14,301 bases of DNA from Erysipelotrichaceae bacterium. GTDB lineage: Bacteria > Bacillota_I > Bacilli_A > Erysipelotrichales > Erysipelotrichaceae. Every line of letters begins with the position of its first letter. Positions within the stretch are counted from its first letter, which is position 1. The notes beneath the pieces are model-generated. The model made no database searches and had not been told where the DNA came from. It worked only from the letters and a program-made list of their open reading frames with translations. The translations under genes were made by a program, and so were the position numbers. The DNA lies in contig JAEDOA010000027.1 in NCBI GenBank assembly GCA_016302195.1, forward strand, positions 1 to 14,301, written 5' to 3'. Below, piece after piece: positions 1-6,350 of the stretch.

Positions 1-6
1 TTATAG

Positions 7-25
7 TTAGTATTTTGAATACTAA
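7..25 (-). repeat. Short inverted repeat at the end of rbfA
   Basis: A perfect 8-bp inverted repeat with a 3-nt spacer (arms 7-14 and 18-25) spans the rbfA stop codon at 22-24. It could form a small AT-rich hairpin at the mRNA 3' end. The next bases on the minus strand (CTATAA) are not a U-run and the window stops there, so I cannot say whether this is a terminator or lies within an operon continuing to truB. Confidence 0.35.
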
Positions 26-360
26 TTATTTAATGATTTTAGCACATCGTCGATATGGTTGCCTTTAGCTAATGAATCATCGATAACAAATAATAATTCA
101 GGACATTTTTTAATTGCGAGCTTTTTTGCTAGTTTGCTTCGAATTAATCCCTTTGCTTTGTTAAGGTTTGCTAGGCGGTAATCGTTAATGTCGATTTTAT
201 CTAAGAATGATACATACACTCTAGCAATTGAGTAATCATTGGTTAAGCTAACATCTGTAATAGTAACAAAGCCTATTGTAGGATCTTTAACATCTTCAAA
301 AATAATTTGACTTAATTCTTTTTTAATTAAACTTTGAAGTCTTTCTTTTTTAACTTGCAT
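22..360 (-). CDS. rbfA: 30S ribosome-binding factor A (RbfA)
   Basis: RbfA is a small cytoplasmic KH-fold protein that binds the immature 30S subunit near the 5' end of 16S rRNA and helps late maturation. The 112-residue product has the family layout: an N-terminal helix (KKERLQSLIKKELSQII), the conserved DVKDPTIGFVTITDV segment, and the Y..ARVYVSFL strand. Length is normal. The start is the ATG at 360: AAAGG at 370-374 lies 9 nt before it. An in-frame ATG at 369 would abut that ribosome site and add only three residues. The gene overlaps the end of infB by 11 nt, so translation is probably coupled. It is the last visible gene of the rimP-infB unit. In Bacillus ylxP sits between infB and rbfA; here there is no room for it. 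The family call is secure. Confidence 0.95.
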   Translation of the reverse strand: MQVKKERLQSLIKKELSQIIFEDVKDPTIGFVTITDVSLTNDYSIARVYVSFLDKIDINDYRLANLNKAKGLIRSKLAKKLAIKKCPELLFVIDDSLAKGNHIDDVLKSLNN

Positions 361-2194
361 TTGTTTCATCCTTTACTTGCTGGTCTTCGTATCCTTCAAT
401 AATATCGCCTTCTTTAATATCATTAAATTTTTCGATAGTTAAACCACATTCATATCCAGCCTTAACTTCCTTAACATTATCTTTAAATCTTTGAAGTGAG
501 CCTAGCTTTCCAGTATATACTACAACGCCATCTCTAATTAATCTAATGCCACAACCATTTTTGATGACACCATCGTCTACCATACATCCTGCAATAGTAC
601 CTATTTTACTTACTTTAAAGATTTGTCTTACAGTAGCTTGTCCTAGAACAACTTCTTGATATACAGGTGCTAACATACCTTTCATCATTGCTTCTACTTC
701 TTCTAAGGCTTTATAAATAATATTATGAAGTCTAATTGAGATCTTATTCTCTTCAGCTAGTTTTTTTATTTTTGCATCAGGTCTAACATTAAAACCATAA
801 ATAATTGCATTGGAAGCACTTGCCAGCATAATATCAGATTCACTGATTGCACCTGCAGTGGCTCTAATAACTGATATTTTTACTTCATCATTTGATAATT
901 TCTCCATTGATGACTTAACAGCTTCAGCTGAACCACTAACATCTGATTTAATAATAAGATTTATTTCTTTTAAATTTCCTTCCTGAATCTGGTAAGCAAT
1001 ATCATCGAAACTCATGCCATTAGAATTTCTTCTTTCCTGTAAAATCTTTTCTTCGGCTCTGTTATTAGCAACTTCTCTGGCTCTTTTTTCAGATTCAAAT
1101 ACTTTAAAATGGTCGCCAGCTTCAGGTACTGAGTTTAAACCGATAATTTCTACTGGTTGAGAAGGATAAGCAACTTTTACTTCTCTTCCCTTATCGTCGA
1201 TAATCTTTCTTACTCTACAATATGAACAGCCAGCTACTAAACTGTCACCAGTATGTAAGCAACCGTTTTGTAATAATAAGGTTGCTACAGGACCTCTACC
1301 CTTATCAAGTTTTGCTTCAACTACTGTTCCTGTTGCTAATTTATTAGGATTAGCTTTTAATTCTAGAACTTCAGCTAAAACTAAAATCATTTCCAACAAA
1401 TTTTGAACACCTAAACCGCTTTTAGCGCTGATCTTGGCAAACATTGTTTGTCCACCCCATTCTTCTGGAATAATTCCATAATCAGCTAAATCATTGTAAA
1501 CTTTGTCAATATTGGCATTATGTTTATCAATTTTATTTATAGCGATAATAATTGGCACTTCTGCTGCTCTAGCATGGTCTATTGCTTCCTTTGTTTGTGG
1601 CATTACTCCATCATCTGCGGCTACAATTATTACAACGATGTCCGTCATTTTTGCACCACGAGCACGCATGGCTGTAAAAGCTTCATGTCCAGGTGTATCA
1701 AGGAATGTTACTTTTTGACCGTTAACATCAGTTTGATAGGCGCCAATATGTTGAGTAATTCCACCAAATTCGCTTGCTGTTACATTTGTCTTTCTAATAA
1801 AGTCAAGTAATGTTGTTTTTCCGTGATCTACATGTCCCATAATGGTTACAATTGGAGCTCTTGGTTGTAAATCTTCTGGATTATCAACAACCTCATCCTC
1901 AAGAGAATTGCTGTCAACAGTTTCCTCTTTGGTGATAGTGATATTGTATTGCATAGCAATCAATTCAACTGTATCATCATCTAGTGTGCTGTTTAAAGTA
2001 ATCATTTTTCCCATCATGAAGAGAAATTTAACAATATCAGTAGCATTAATATTTGTTTTTTCTGCTAATTCTTTTACAGTGATGCCTTCTGAATAGCTAC
2101 ATTCACTAACTATCGTTGAGGTCTTTTTAGAATTATTCCCCTTATAATTCTTGTTATTGTTATTCTTTTTGTTATGTTGATTTTTATTTGCCAT
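350..2194 (-). CDS. infB: Translation initiation factor IF-2
   Basis: IF-2 is the GTPase that brings fMet-tRNA to the 30S subunit and promotes 50S joining. In the 614-residue product, an Asn/Lys-rich leader (about 1-25) precedes a small IF2_N-like helical domain (about 35-85: ITVKELAEKTNINATDIVKFL). The G domain shows GHVDHGKT at 120-127, GGITQHIGA as switch I, DTPGH at 166-170, NKID at 220-223 and SAKSG at 256-260. Domains II, III and the fMet-tRNA-binding IV follow. The long variable N-terminal region of many IF-2 proteins is almost absent. The frame stays open to a GTG at 2206, but AAAGGTGG at 2203-2210 overlaps that codon and sits 8 nt before the ATG at 2194, so I start there (MANKNQ). 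It lies 21 nt after rnpM and overlaps rbfA by 11 nt. Confidence 0.97.
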   Translation of the reverse strand: MANKNQHNKKNNNNKNYKGNNSKKTSTIVSECSYSEGITVKELAEKTNINATDIVKFLFMMGKMITLNSTLDDDTVELIAMQYNITITKEETVDSNSLEDEVVDNPEDLQPRAPIVTIMGHVDHGKTTLLDFIRKTNVTASEFGGITQHIGAYQTDVNGQKVTFLDTPGHEAFTAMRARGAKMTDIVVIIVAADDGVMPQTKEAIDHARAAEVPIIIAINKIDKHNANIDKVYNDLADYGIIPEEWGGQTMFAKISAKSGLGVQNLLEMILVLAEVLELKANPNKLATGTVVEAKLDKGRGPVATLLLQNGCLHTGDSLVAGCSYCRVRKIIDDKGREVKVAYPSQPVEIIGLNSVPEAGDHFKVFESEKRAREVANNRAEEKILQERRNSNGMSFDDIAYQIQEGNLKEINLIIKSDVSGSAEAVKSSMEKLSNDEVKISVIRATAGAISESDIMLASASNAIIYGFNVRPDAKIKKLAEENKISIRLHNIIYKALEEVEAMMKGMLAPVYQEVVLGQATVRQIFKVSKIGTIAGCMVDDGVIKNGCGIRLIRDGVVVYTGKLGSLQRFKDNVKEVKAGYECGLTIEKFNDIKEGDIIEGYEDQQVKDETNAS

Positions 2195-2215
2195 AACATG
2201 CACCACCTTTCTTTT

Positions 2216-2467
2216 TTATAACAATTTGTCTAATTCATCATATATTTGCTGGTTTACTTCACACTCCAAATACTTATCAAGTAGTTTTTTTGTTCTTGCT
2301 GTATCAAATACTTCTTTACTCTTTTTTAAATAAGCTCCATGGCCATTCTTTTTTCCTGTTAAATCGATAACAACTTCATTTTCAGGAGTGCGAACAATTC
2401 TAATTAATTCTTTTTTTGGTAAACGTTCGTTAGTTATAACGCATTTACGCATTGGAATCTTTTTCAT
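2216..2467 (-). CDS. rnpM: RNase P modulator RnpM (YlxR family)
   Basis: This 83-residue protein belongs to the YlxR (DUF448) family, nucleic-acid-binding proteins; the Bacillus member was recently renamed RnpM because it binds RNase P RNA and modulates its activity. Visible family marks are the N-terminal MRKCVITNERLPKKELIRIVR block, a central VVIDLTGK strand, and GHGAYLKKS, matching the usual GRGAY motif with His for the first Arg. An AGGAG ribosome site at 2473-2477 overlaps the nusA TAG stop, giving a tight junction 8 nt from the start. Its position between nusA and infB is the standard one. The ylxQ gene (L7Ae-like RNA-binding protein), which usually follows it, is absent: only 21 nt separate this gene from infB. 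The family call is strong; the RNase P role is carried over from Bacillus. Confidence 0.9.
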   Translation of the reverse strand: MKKIPMRKCVITNERLPKKELIRIVRTPENEVVIDLTGKKNGHGAYLKKSKEVFDTARTKKLLDKYLECEVNQQIYDELDKLL

Positions 2468-2475
2468 ACTATCTC

Positions 2476-4167
2476 CTAGTTATCATAGAATTCGTCGTAT
2501 TGATCGTAATCAACATCCTCGTCATCATCGTACCAATGTTCTTCCTCAGGATTATTGAATTCATCCAACTCTTCTTCAGTATATTCTGGCTTAATTTCGT
2601 ATTGTTGTTTTTTCAATGCTTCAAGTTTTTCTTTAATCTCTAATGCTTCTTGGTCTTCTTCTTTTGCTTTACGTTTTTTCTTTACTGTAGCAGTAGTATC
2701 CCTCTTTTTAGCATCAGCTAATTCCTCATACTTACTTACATAATCAGTTGCTTTAATTTGAAGTTTGGCCTTTTTCTTTACTGGTTTCTCTTCTTCAACT
2801 TCTTCTGTAACAGCTACATCTACATTTTCTTCGCTTTCTTCTTTAGCTTTTAATGTTTCTGCTTTTTCAGGATTATTTTCGTTCTTTTCTACAAAGTCTT
2901 CATCTTCATATGATTCTAAATCTCTACCTTGTTCATCTTTAGTAAATTCTGGATCAAATTCTTCAACATCCTGATATTTGGCATTCATTTCTTCAAGCTC
3001 TTTCTGCTGTTTTAATACTTCTGCTTCTAATTTTTCTTTTTCAAGAGCTAAACGCTTTTCCTGCTGCTGCTGTTTGAATTGTTCCATCATTTCTACATAA
3101 TCTATGCCCATTTCTTCAACAGCACTGACAGTTTTAATTTCAACTTTTTTATCTAATAGTTTAGCAGCAAGTCTTGCATTAATACCTTTCTTGCCGATTG
3201 CTACTGATAAATCCTTATCTTCAACAACAATTAATAAAGAACCTGCACTCTGTGGTATTACAGCTACCGTATTTGCTGGTTTCATCACATTACTTACATA
3301 TTCAATAAAATCAGGATTCCATTCAACAATGTCAATATTTTCGTGAGATGCAACGTTATTCTTTTGTGAAATTTCTTCAATAACCGTAACAACTCTATTT
3401 CCTCTAGGACCTATACAGCTACCTATAGCATCAACATTTGGATTTTTTGAATAAACAGCCATTTTTGTTCTTTCATTTGCTTCTCTAGCAATTGCCTTGA
3501 TTTCAACAGTTCCATCAAATATTTCTGGTACGGAAATTTCAAATAAACGCTTTACTAATACAGCAGATGCTCTAGATACTAAAACTTGAGCACTTTTCGA
3601 ATCTTTATTTACTGATTTAATTACTACTTTTAATCTTTGACCTTCTTTATATCTTTCAAATGGAATCTGATCAGCTTTTAATAATAATGCTAGAGTCTTG
3701 CCTAAGTTTACGATAACATACTTATCTTCAACGCTTTCAACAGTACCAGTTACCATATCATCCACTTTATCGATATACTCATCGTAGATAATTTGTTTTG
3801 TAGCTTCTTTAATTTTTTGAAGCATAACATTCTTTACAACTGTTATTTCACTTCTAGAAAACTCAGTAATACTTACTTCATCTTCAATTTTGTCATCTAA
3901 TTGTGCATTTGGATTCTTTTCTTTAGCATCATCTAAAGAAATTTCAATTTCATCATCGTCAACATCTTCTACAACTGTTCTAACTTGAAAAATTCTAATT
4001 TCATCATTATCATCCACATCGATTCTAACTGTTGCTTCAGGACATCTAACATGTTTTCTAAATGCTTTTTCAATTCCTTCTTTAAATGCTGAAAAGATTA
4101 CTTCGCTATCTACCATTCTTTCATCTTCAATAGCACCCATTGCTTCTAATAATGTTTTATACTTCAT
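2476..4167 (-). CDS. nusA: Transcription factor NusA with long acidic C-terminal tail
   Basis: NusA binds RNA polymerase and nascent RNA and affects pausing, termination and antitermination. Residues 1-130 form the polymerase-binding N-terminal domain, 138-202 the S1 domain (GTVESVEDKYVIVNLG), about 230-300 KH1 with GSCIGPRGNRV, and about 302-348 KH2 with VAIGKKGINARLAAKL. That is the complete Bacillus-type core. About 200 further residues follow (360-563): a Q/E/K-rich coiled-coil-like segment with four Gln at 366-369 (FKQQQQEKRLALEKEKLEAE), an acidic low-complexity stretch, a basic patch around 496-502, a second charged helix, and a very acidic Tyr/Asp-rich end. Bacillus NusA is about 370 residues, so this tail is unusual. 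The start ATG follows GAGGG by 6 nt, and the gene lies 11 nt after rimP. Core function is certain; the tail's role is unknown. Confidence 0.96.
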   Translation of the reverse strand: MKYKTLLEAMGAIEDERMVDSEVIFSAFKEGIEKAFRKHVRCPEATVRIDVDDNDEIRIFQVRTVVEDVDDDEIEISLDDAKEKNPNAQLDDKIEDEVSITEFSRSEITVVKNVMLQKIKEATKQIIYDEYIDKVDDMVTGTVESVEDKYVIVNLGKTLALLLKADQIPFERYKEGQRLKVVIKSVNKDSKSAQVLVSRASAVLVKRLFEISVPEIFDGTVEIKAIAREANERTKMAVYSKNPNVDAIGSCIGPRGNRVVTVIEEISQKNNVASHENIDIVEWNPDFIEYVSNVMKPANTVAVIPQSAGSLLIVVEDKDLSVAIGKKGINARLAAKLLDKKVEIKTVSAVEEMGIDYVEMMEQFKQQQQEKRLALEKEKLEAEVLKQQKELEEMNAKYQDVEEFDPEFTKDEQGRDLESYEDEDFVEKNENNPEKAETLKAKEESEENVDVAVTEEVEEEKPVKKKAKLQIKATDYVSKYEELADAKKRDTTATVKKKRKAKEEDQEALEIKEKLEALKKQQYEIKPEYTEEELDEFNNPEEEHWYDDDEDVDYDQYDEFYDN

Positions 4168-4178
4168 ACCTTTCCCTC

Positions 4179-4643
4179 TTAAAACTTTACTGCTAATCTT
4201 ATTAATTTAATATTGTCATATTCAATCTCAATTGTCTTTTTGATATTTTTTACCATATATTCAACTGATAACTGATTATTAACTACTTCTTTTAAATAAC
4301 CTTCTAATTGATCAAGACCCTTTGTAGGATTTCTAAGTTCAATATGAACGTAATCGTTTATATGATTAATAACATCTGATAGATTATCTAGTACTTCTTC
4401 TGCGCCAAATGAACAAACATCTAAAGTGTACTTACTGTCCGAAATATTATTGGCATCTAATACTTCTGATATTAAACTGCTGATTTTTTCGCATGTATCT
4501 AAATCCATACTACCATCGCTTTTCTTTATGCAGATTTCTAAAATTAATTCTGGACTAGTAATAATGGAAATACGATGCTTTGTAATATCGTTTTCTACTA
4601 GTAAACTAGAAATTAATTCATCTATTTTTTCTTTATTTAACAT
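4179..4643 (-). CDS. rimP: Ribosome maturation factor RimP
   Basis: RimP binds free 30S subunits and aids assembly near the S12 region. The 154-residue product matches the family in length and outline. The N-terminal alpha/beta domain has LEICIKKSDGSMDLDTCEKISSL, resembling the usual IdkdgGvtldDCe..S. This is followed by YTLDVCSFGAEEVL, where most RimP proteins have Y.LEVSSPG..RPL, and then a small C-terminal SH3-like barrel ending in I.LIRLAVKF. The Pro of SPG is Phe and the Arg of RPL is Glu, so the signature is weakened. A TTG at 4658 could extend the frame, but GGAGG at 4648-4652 sits just before the ATG at 4643, so that is the start. It is first in the rimP-nusA-rnpM-infB-rbfA unit. Identification rests on sequence and on its fixed place before nusA. 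Confidence 0.9.
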   Translation of the reverse strand: MLNKEKIDELISSLLVENDITKHRISIITSPELILEICIKKSDGSMDLDTCEKISSLISEVLDANNISDSKYTLDVCSFGAEEVLDNLSDVINHINDYVHIELRNPTKGLDQLEGYLKEVVNNQLSVEYMVKNIKKTIEIEYDNIKLIRLAVKF

Positions 4644-4663
4644 ATTTCCTCCAGGCAATAATA

Positions 4664-4685
4664 TAAGAGCGATTTCTCGCTCTTA
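4664..4685 (-). terminator. GAAA-loop hairpin between lipoprotein gene and rimP
   Basis: A perfect 9-bp stem (arms 4664-4672 and 4677-4685) closes on a four-base loop that reads GAAA on the minus strand, a GNRA-type tetraloop. It lies 43 nt after the lipoprotein stop and just upstream of the rimP ribosome site. The trailing TATTATTG is only weakly U-rich. It may be an intrinsic terminator of the lipoprotein gene, or a structured 5' leader for rimP if the promoter at 4696-4724 is real; both can be true. Confidence 0.5.
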
Positions 4686-4695
4686 ATACAGTATT

Positions 4696-4724
4696 ATTTT
4701 ATATTATTATTTAAATATTTTCAA
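4696..4724 (-). promoter_or_regulatory. Candidate sigma-A promoter for rimP operon
   Basis: On the minus strand, TTGAAA (4719-4724) and TAAAAT (4696-4701) are separated by exactly 17 nt, in the space between the lipoprotein stop codon and rimP. Initiation about 7 nt downstream would put the GAAA-loop hairpin almost at the 5' end of the transcript. The region is so AT-rich that chance matches are expected; another weak pair (TTGAAT over the lipoprotein stop, then TAAATA at 17 nt) also exists. Confidence 0.4.
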
Positions 4725-4728
4725 TATC

Positions 4729-5412
4729 TTATTCAACTAATTTAAAGTTCAAAGTAATCATTACTAGTTGATATGGATTATATTGATTTGAATCAGGTAG
4801 TTTTGACAAATCATCTAATGTTACATAATTCAATTGTGATAAAAATTCTTGATTAATTCCATAATCTGAAATGATTTGGAAGCCAATAGTTTGTTCTTTA
4901 TCAATTTCAAATTTGTAATTGTCTAAAATATAGAATAAGCCCTTATGTGGATGATTTTTATTCATATCTTCATAGAATTGATGAGTTGAAGTTACTTTAG
5001 CTCCGGTTGAAGTAACTAAACTTAAATTATGTTGAACTTGTTTATAACTTACCTGTCCGGATGCATTAATATCAAATGGTCCATTAGCACCTATACCTAT
5101 ATAAATTGTATTATAATTTGAATAGTTATTTTTAATGGCAATATAGTCAGTAGGATTTAAATCAATTGACATCGCTTTAAATATTAATTCCCATTTTCCA
5201 TCATTAACAATATATCCTGCTACTTCAGCCTGAACTTTCTGGGCAAGACTAACAGAAATAATTGTATCGTTGTTATCAGTTGGTGGATAAATAACTACAT
5301 TTTCTTGATATGTAACTGTTTGATTAGAAGAATCAGGATCAGTATTATTATCTTTAGGTGTACATCCAAATAATAATATTAATACAATAAATACTAATAA
5401 TAATTTTTTCAT
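4729..5412 (-). CDS. Predicted lipoprotein of unknown function
   Basis: I do not recognise this 227-residue protein. Its N-terminus is a clear lipoprotein signal: MKK, then a hydrophobic stretch (4-15), then a lipobox LFGC with Cys17 as the lipidated residue and the only cysteine in the protein. It would be cut by signal peptidase II and anchored on the outer face of the membrane. The mature part begins with a Thr/Asn/Asp/Ser-rich linker (about 18-35) and continues with alternating strand-like segments (VIYPP, YNTIYIGIGANGPFDI, YKFEI, TIGFQII, LVMITLNFKL), suggesting a beta-rich extracytoplasmic fold. No catalytic motif or transporter partner is visible. The start has a good site (AAAGGAG) 4 nt before the ATG. 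It stands alone between a strong terminator and the rimP unit, where the Bacillus polC-rimP arrangement has no such gene. Confidence is for a real secreted protein. Confidence 0.8.
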   Translation of the reverse strand: MKKLLLVFIVLILLFGCTPKDNNTDPDSSNQTVTYQENVVIYPPTDNNDTIISVSLAQKVQAEVAGYIVNDGKWELIFKAMSIDLNPTDYIAIKNNYSNYNTIYIGIGANGPFDINASGQVSYKQVQHNLSLVTSTGAKVTSTHQFYEDMNKNHPHKGLFYILDNYKFEIDKEQTIGFQIISDYGINQEFLSQLNYVTLDDLSKLPDSNQYNPYQLVMITLNFKLVE

Positions 5413-5471
5413 AGTGCTCCTTTCTTCAAGTAATAAAAATTAAAAGCTTAGATCAACAAAATTTATTTTCA

Positions 5472-5487
5472 TGAAACAATGAAACAA
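5472..5487. repeat. Tandem TGAAACAA repeat upstream of lipoprotein gene
   Basis: Two perfect head-to-tail copies of TGAAACAA (5472-5479 and 5480-5487) sit where the candidate -10 would place the transcription start. The palindrome TTTCATGAAA (5467-5476) overlaps the first copy. The spacing resembles an operator, but the repeat is short and AT-rich, so chance is possible. Confidence 0.35.
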
Positions 5488-5493
5488 GAAATA

Positions 5494-5502
5494 ACTATAC
5501 CA
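5494..5502 (-). promoter_or_regulatory. Candidate extended -10 promoter for lipoprotein gene
   Basis: The minus strand reads TGGTATAGT, an extended -10 (TGnTATAAT) with one mismatch. No good -35 lies 17 nt upstream, which extended -10 promoters tolerate. Initiation near 5487 would leave a leader of about 75 nt before the ATG at 5412. An alternative is TTTACA near 5551-5556 with TAAAGT 16 nt downstream. Confidence 0.3.
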
Positions 5503-5566
5503 CTTTAATCACCTCATGTTCTCTTTAACTAACTTTAGTTTACCAATTTTTTTTGTAAATACAAGA

Positions 5567-5608
5567 TAAAAGAAAAATAGACTTTACCTTATTGGGTAAA
5601 ATCTATTT
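5567..5608 (-). terminator. Rho-independent terminator after ugpQ
   Basis: On the minus strand a 12-bp stem (arms 5595-5606 and 5577-5588) with a 6-nt loop is followed by TTTTCTTTT. The stem can extend by two A-U pairs. Its one imperfect pair is G-U in minus-strand RNA but would be an A-C mismatch in plus-strand RNA, which fixes the orientation. The ugpQ stop codon (5603-5605) is inside the 5' arm. This ends the fakA-recG-rnc-polC-ugpQ unit. Confidence 0.88.
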
Positions 5609-6331
5609 ACAATCTCTTATTTGTAATGCTACATCTGGATAGTTAGTGATGATGGCATTAATATTTAGGGCAAGTGCTGCTTTAATATATTGTGGTTCAT
5701 TAATAGTATAACTATTAATCTTAAGATTAGCTAAAAATGCATTTCTAACATATTGTTCATCTAGTAAATAATAGAAAACAGGATGAAGATTATTTACATG
5801 ATACTTTTTAGCATATTGGCAAATATCAATAATACCATCGCTATGAAGGAAGCCACAATTTGCCTGCGGATTAATGTTTAGTAAATTAACTATAGATTGA
5901 TGATTAAAGCTGGAATAGATAATTCTATCTTCAAGACTATACTCTTTAACCATATCTACAACTTTTTGTTCAATTCCTTCATAATGAAATACTGATGTTT
6001 TTAATTCAATATTCAATACCAATTTAGTCGGTTTTATCATTTCTAATACTTCCGATAAAAGAGGTATTTTACAAAAAGGATATTTTTCATCCATCTTGTT
6101 ATTAAAATTAAAACTAGCTAATTCTTCATAAGTGAAATCTTTTAGAAAACCCTTATGATTACTTACTCTATCAATTAGCTCATCATGACATACAACAATT
6201 TGTCCATCTTTTGTAAGTTGTACATCTAGTTCTATACCATCACTATTCATCTCTATTGCTTTTTCAAAAGCTTCAATTGTATTTTCGGGACAATAACCAC
6301 TTGCCCCTCTATGTGCCCAAATTTGAGTCAT
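5603..6331 (-). CDS. ugpQ: Glycerophosphodiester phosphodiesterase (UgpQ-like)
   Basis: GDPD-family enzymes hydrolyse glycerophosphodiesters, from phospholipid or lipoteichoic acid turnover, to glycerol 3-phosphate and an alcohol. The 242-residue product has the TIM-barrel signature: AHRGASGYCPENT with His7 and Arg8, IELDV with metal ligands Glu34 and Asp36, catalytic His49 in VCHDE, and later NIELKT. With no signal peptide or membrane segment it is cytosolic, resembling UgpQ rather than secreted GlpQ. The frame stays open to an ATG at 6379 inside polC, but AAGGTGA at 6336-6342 points to the ATG at 6331, where the family's N-terminal strand begins. It starts 19 nt after polC, is last in the unit, and ends in a strong terminator. 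The family is certain, the exact substrate is not, and the link with the replication genes may be only positional. Confidence 0.92.
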   Translation of the reverse strand: MTQIWAHRGASGYCPENTIEAFEKAIEMNSDGIELDVQLTKDGQIVVCHDELIDRVSNHKGFLKDFTYEELASFNFNNKMDEKYPFCKIPLLSEVLEMIKPTKLVLNIELKTSVFHYEGIEQKVVDMVKEYSLEDRIIYSSFNHQSIVNLLNINPQANCGFLHSDGIIDICQYAKKYHVNNLHPVFYYLLDEQYVRNAFLANLKINSYTINEPQYIKAALALNINAIITNYPDVALQIRDCK

Positions 6332-6350
6332 ATTCTCACCTTCTTCTATA

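Larger units (their letters stand above)
5413..5566. other. Lipoprotein gene upstream region
   Basis: This AT-rich stretch separates the ugpQ terminator from the lipoprotein gene and contains no convincing ORF. On the minus strand it has a long A-run near 5546-5554, a ribosome-site-like GAGGTGAT (5508-5515) followed by a three-codon GTG-GTA-TAG reading, an extended -10-like sequence (5494-5502), a tandem TGAAACAA repeat (plus-strand 5472-5487), and an overlapping palindrome TTTCATGAAA (5467-5476). It most likely holds the lipoprotein promoter and perhaps an operator. Confidence 0.55.

Noticed and set aside
1503..2096. Several plus-strand open frames opposite infB (71-96 codons)
   Set aside because: They lie antisense to conserved IF-2 coding sequence, have no ribosome sites or recognisable domains, and their Ser/Ile-rich composition follows from the opposite strand.
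3061..3072. CAG/CTG repeat as a microsatellite or phase-variable tract
   Set aside because: Only four units, in frame and encoding Gln; a change of one unit would not shift the frame.
2452..3346. Plus-strand open frames opposite nusA
   Set aside because: They are low-complexity Ser/Phe-rich readings, antisense to the Glu/Lys-rich NusA tail and its KH domains.
5440..5508. Hydrophobic 22-codon reading (KWYSYFLFHCF...) upstream of the lipoprotein gene
   Set aside because: It has no start codon at a usable distance from the GAGGTGAT sequence; its first TTG is 20 nt away.
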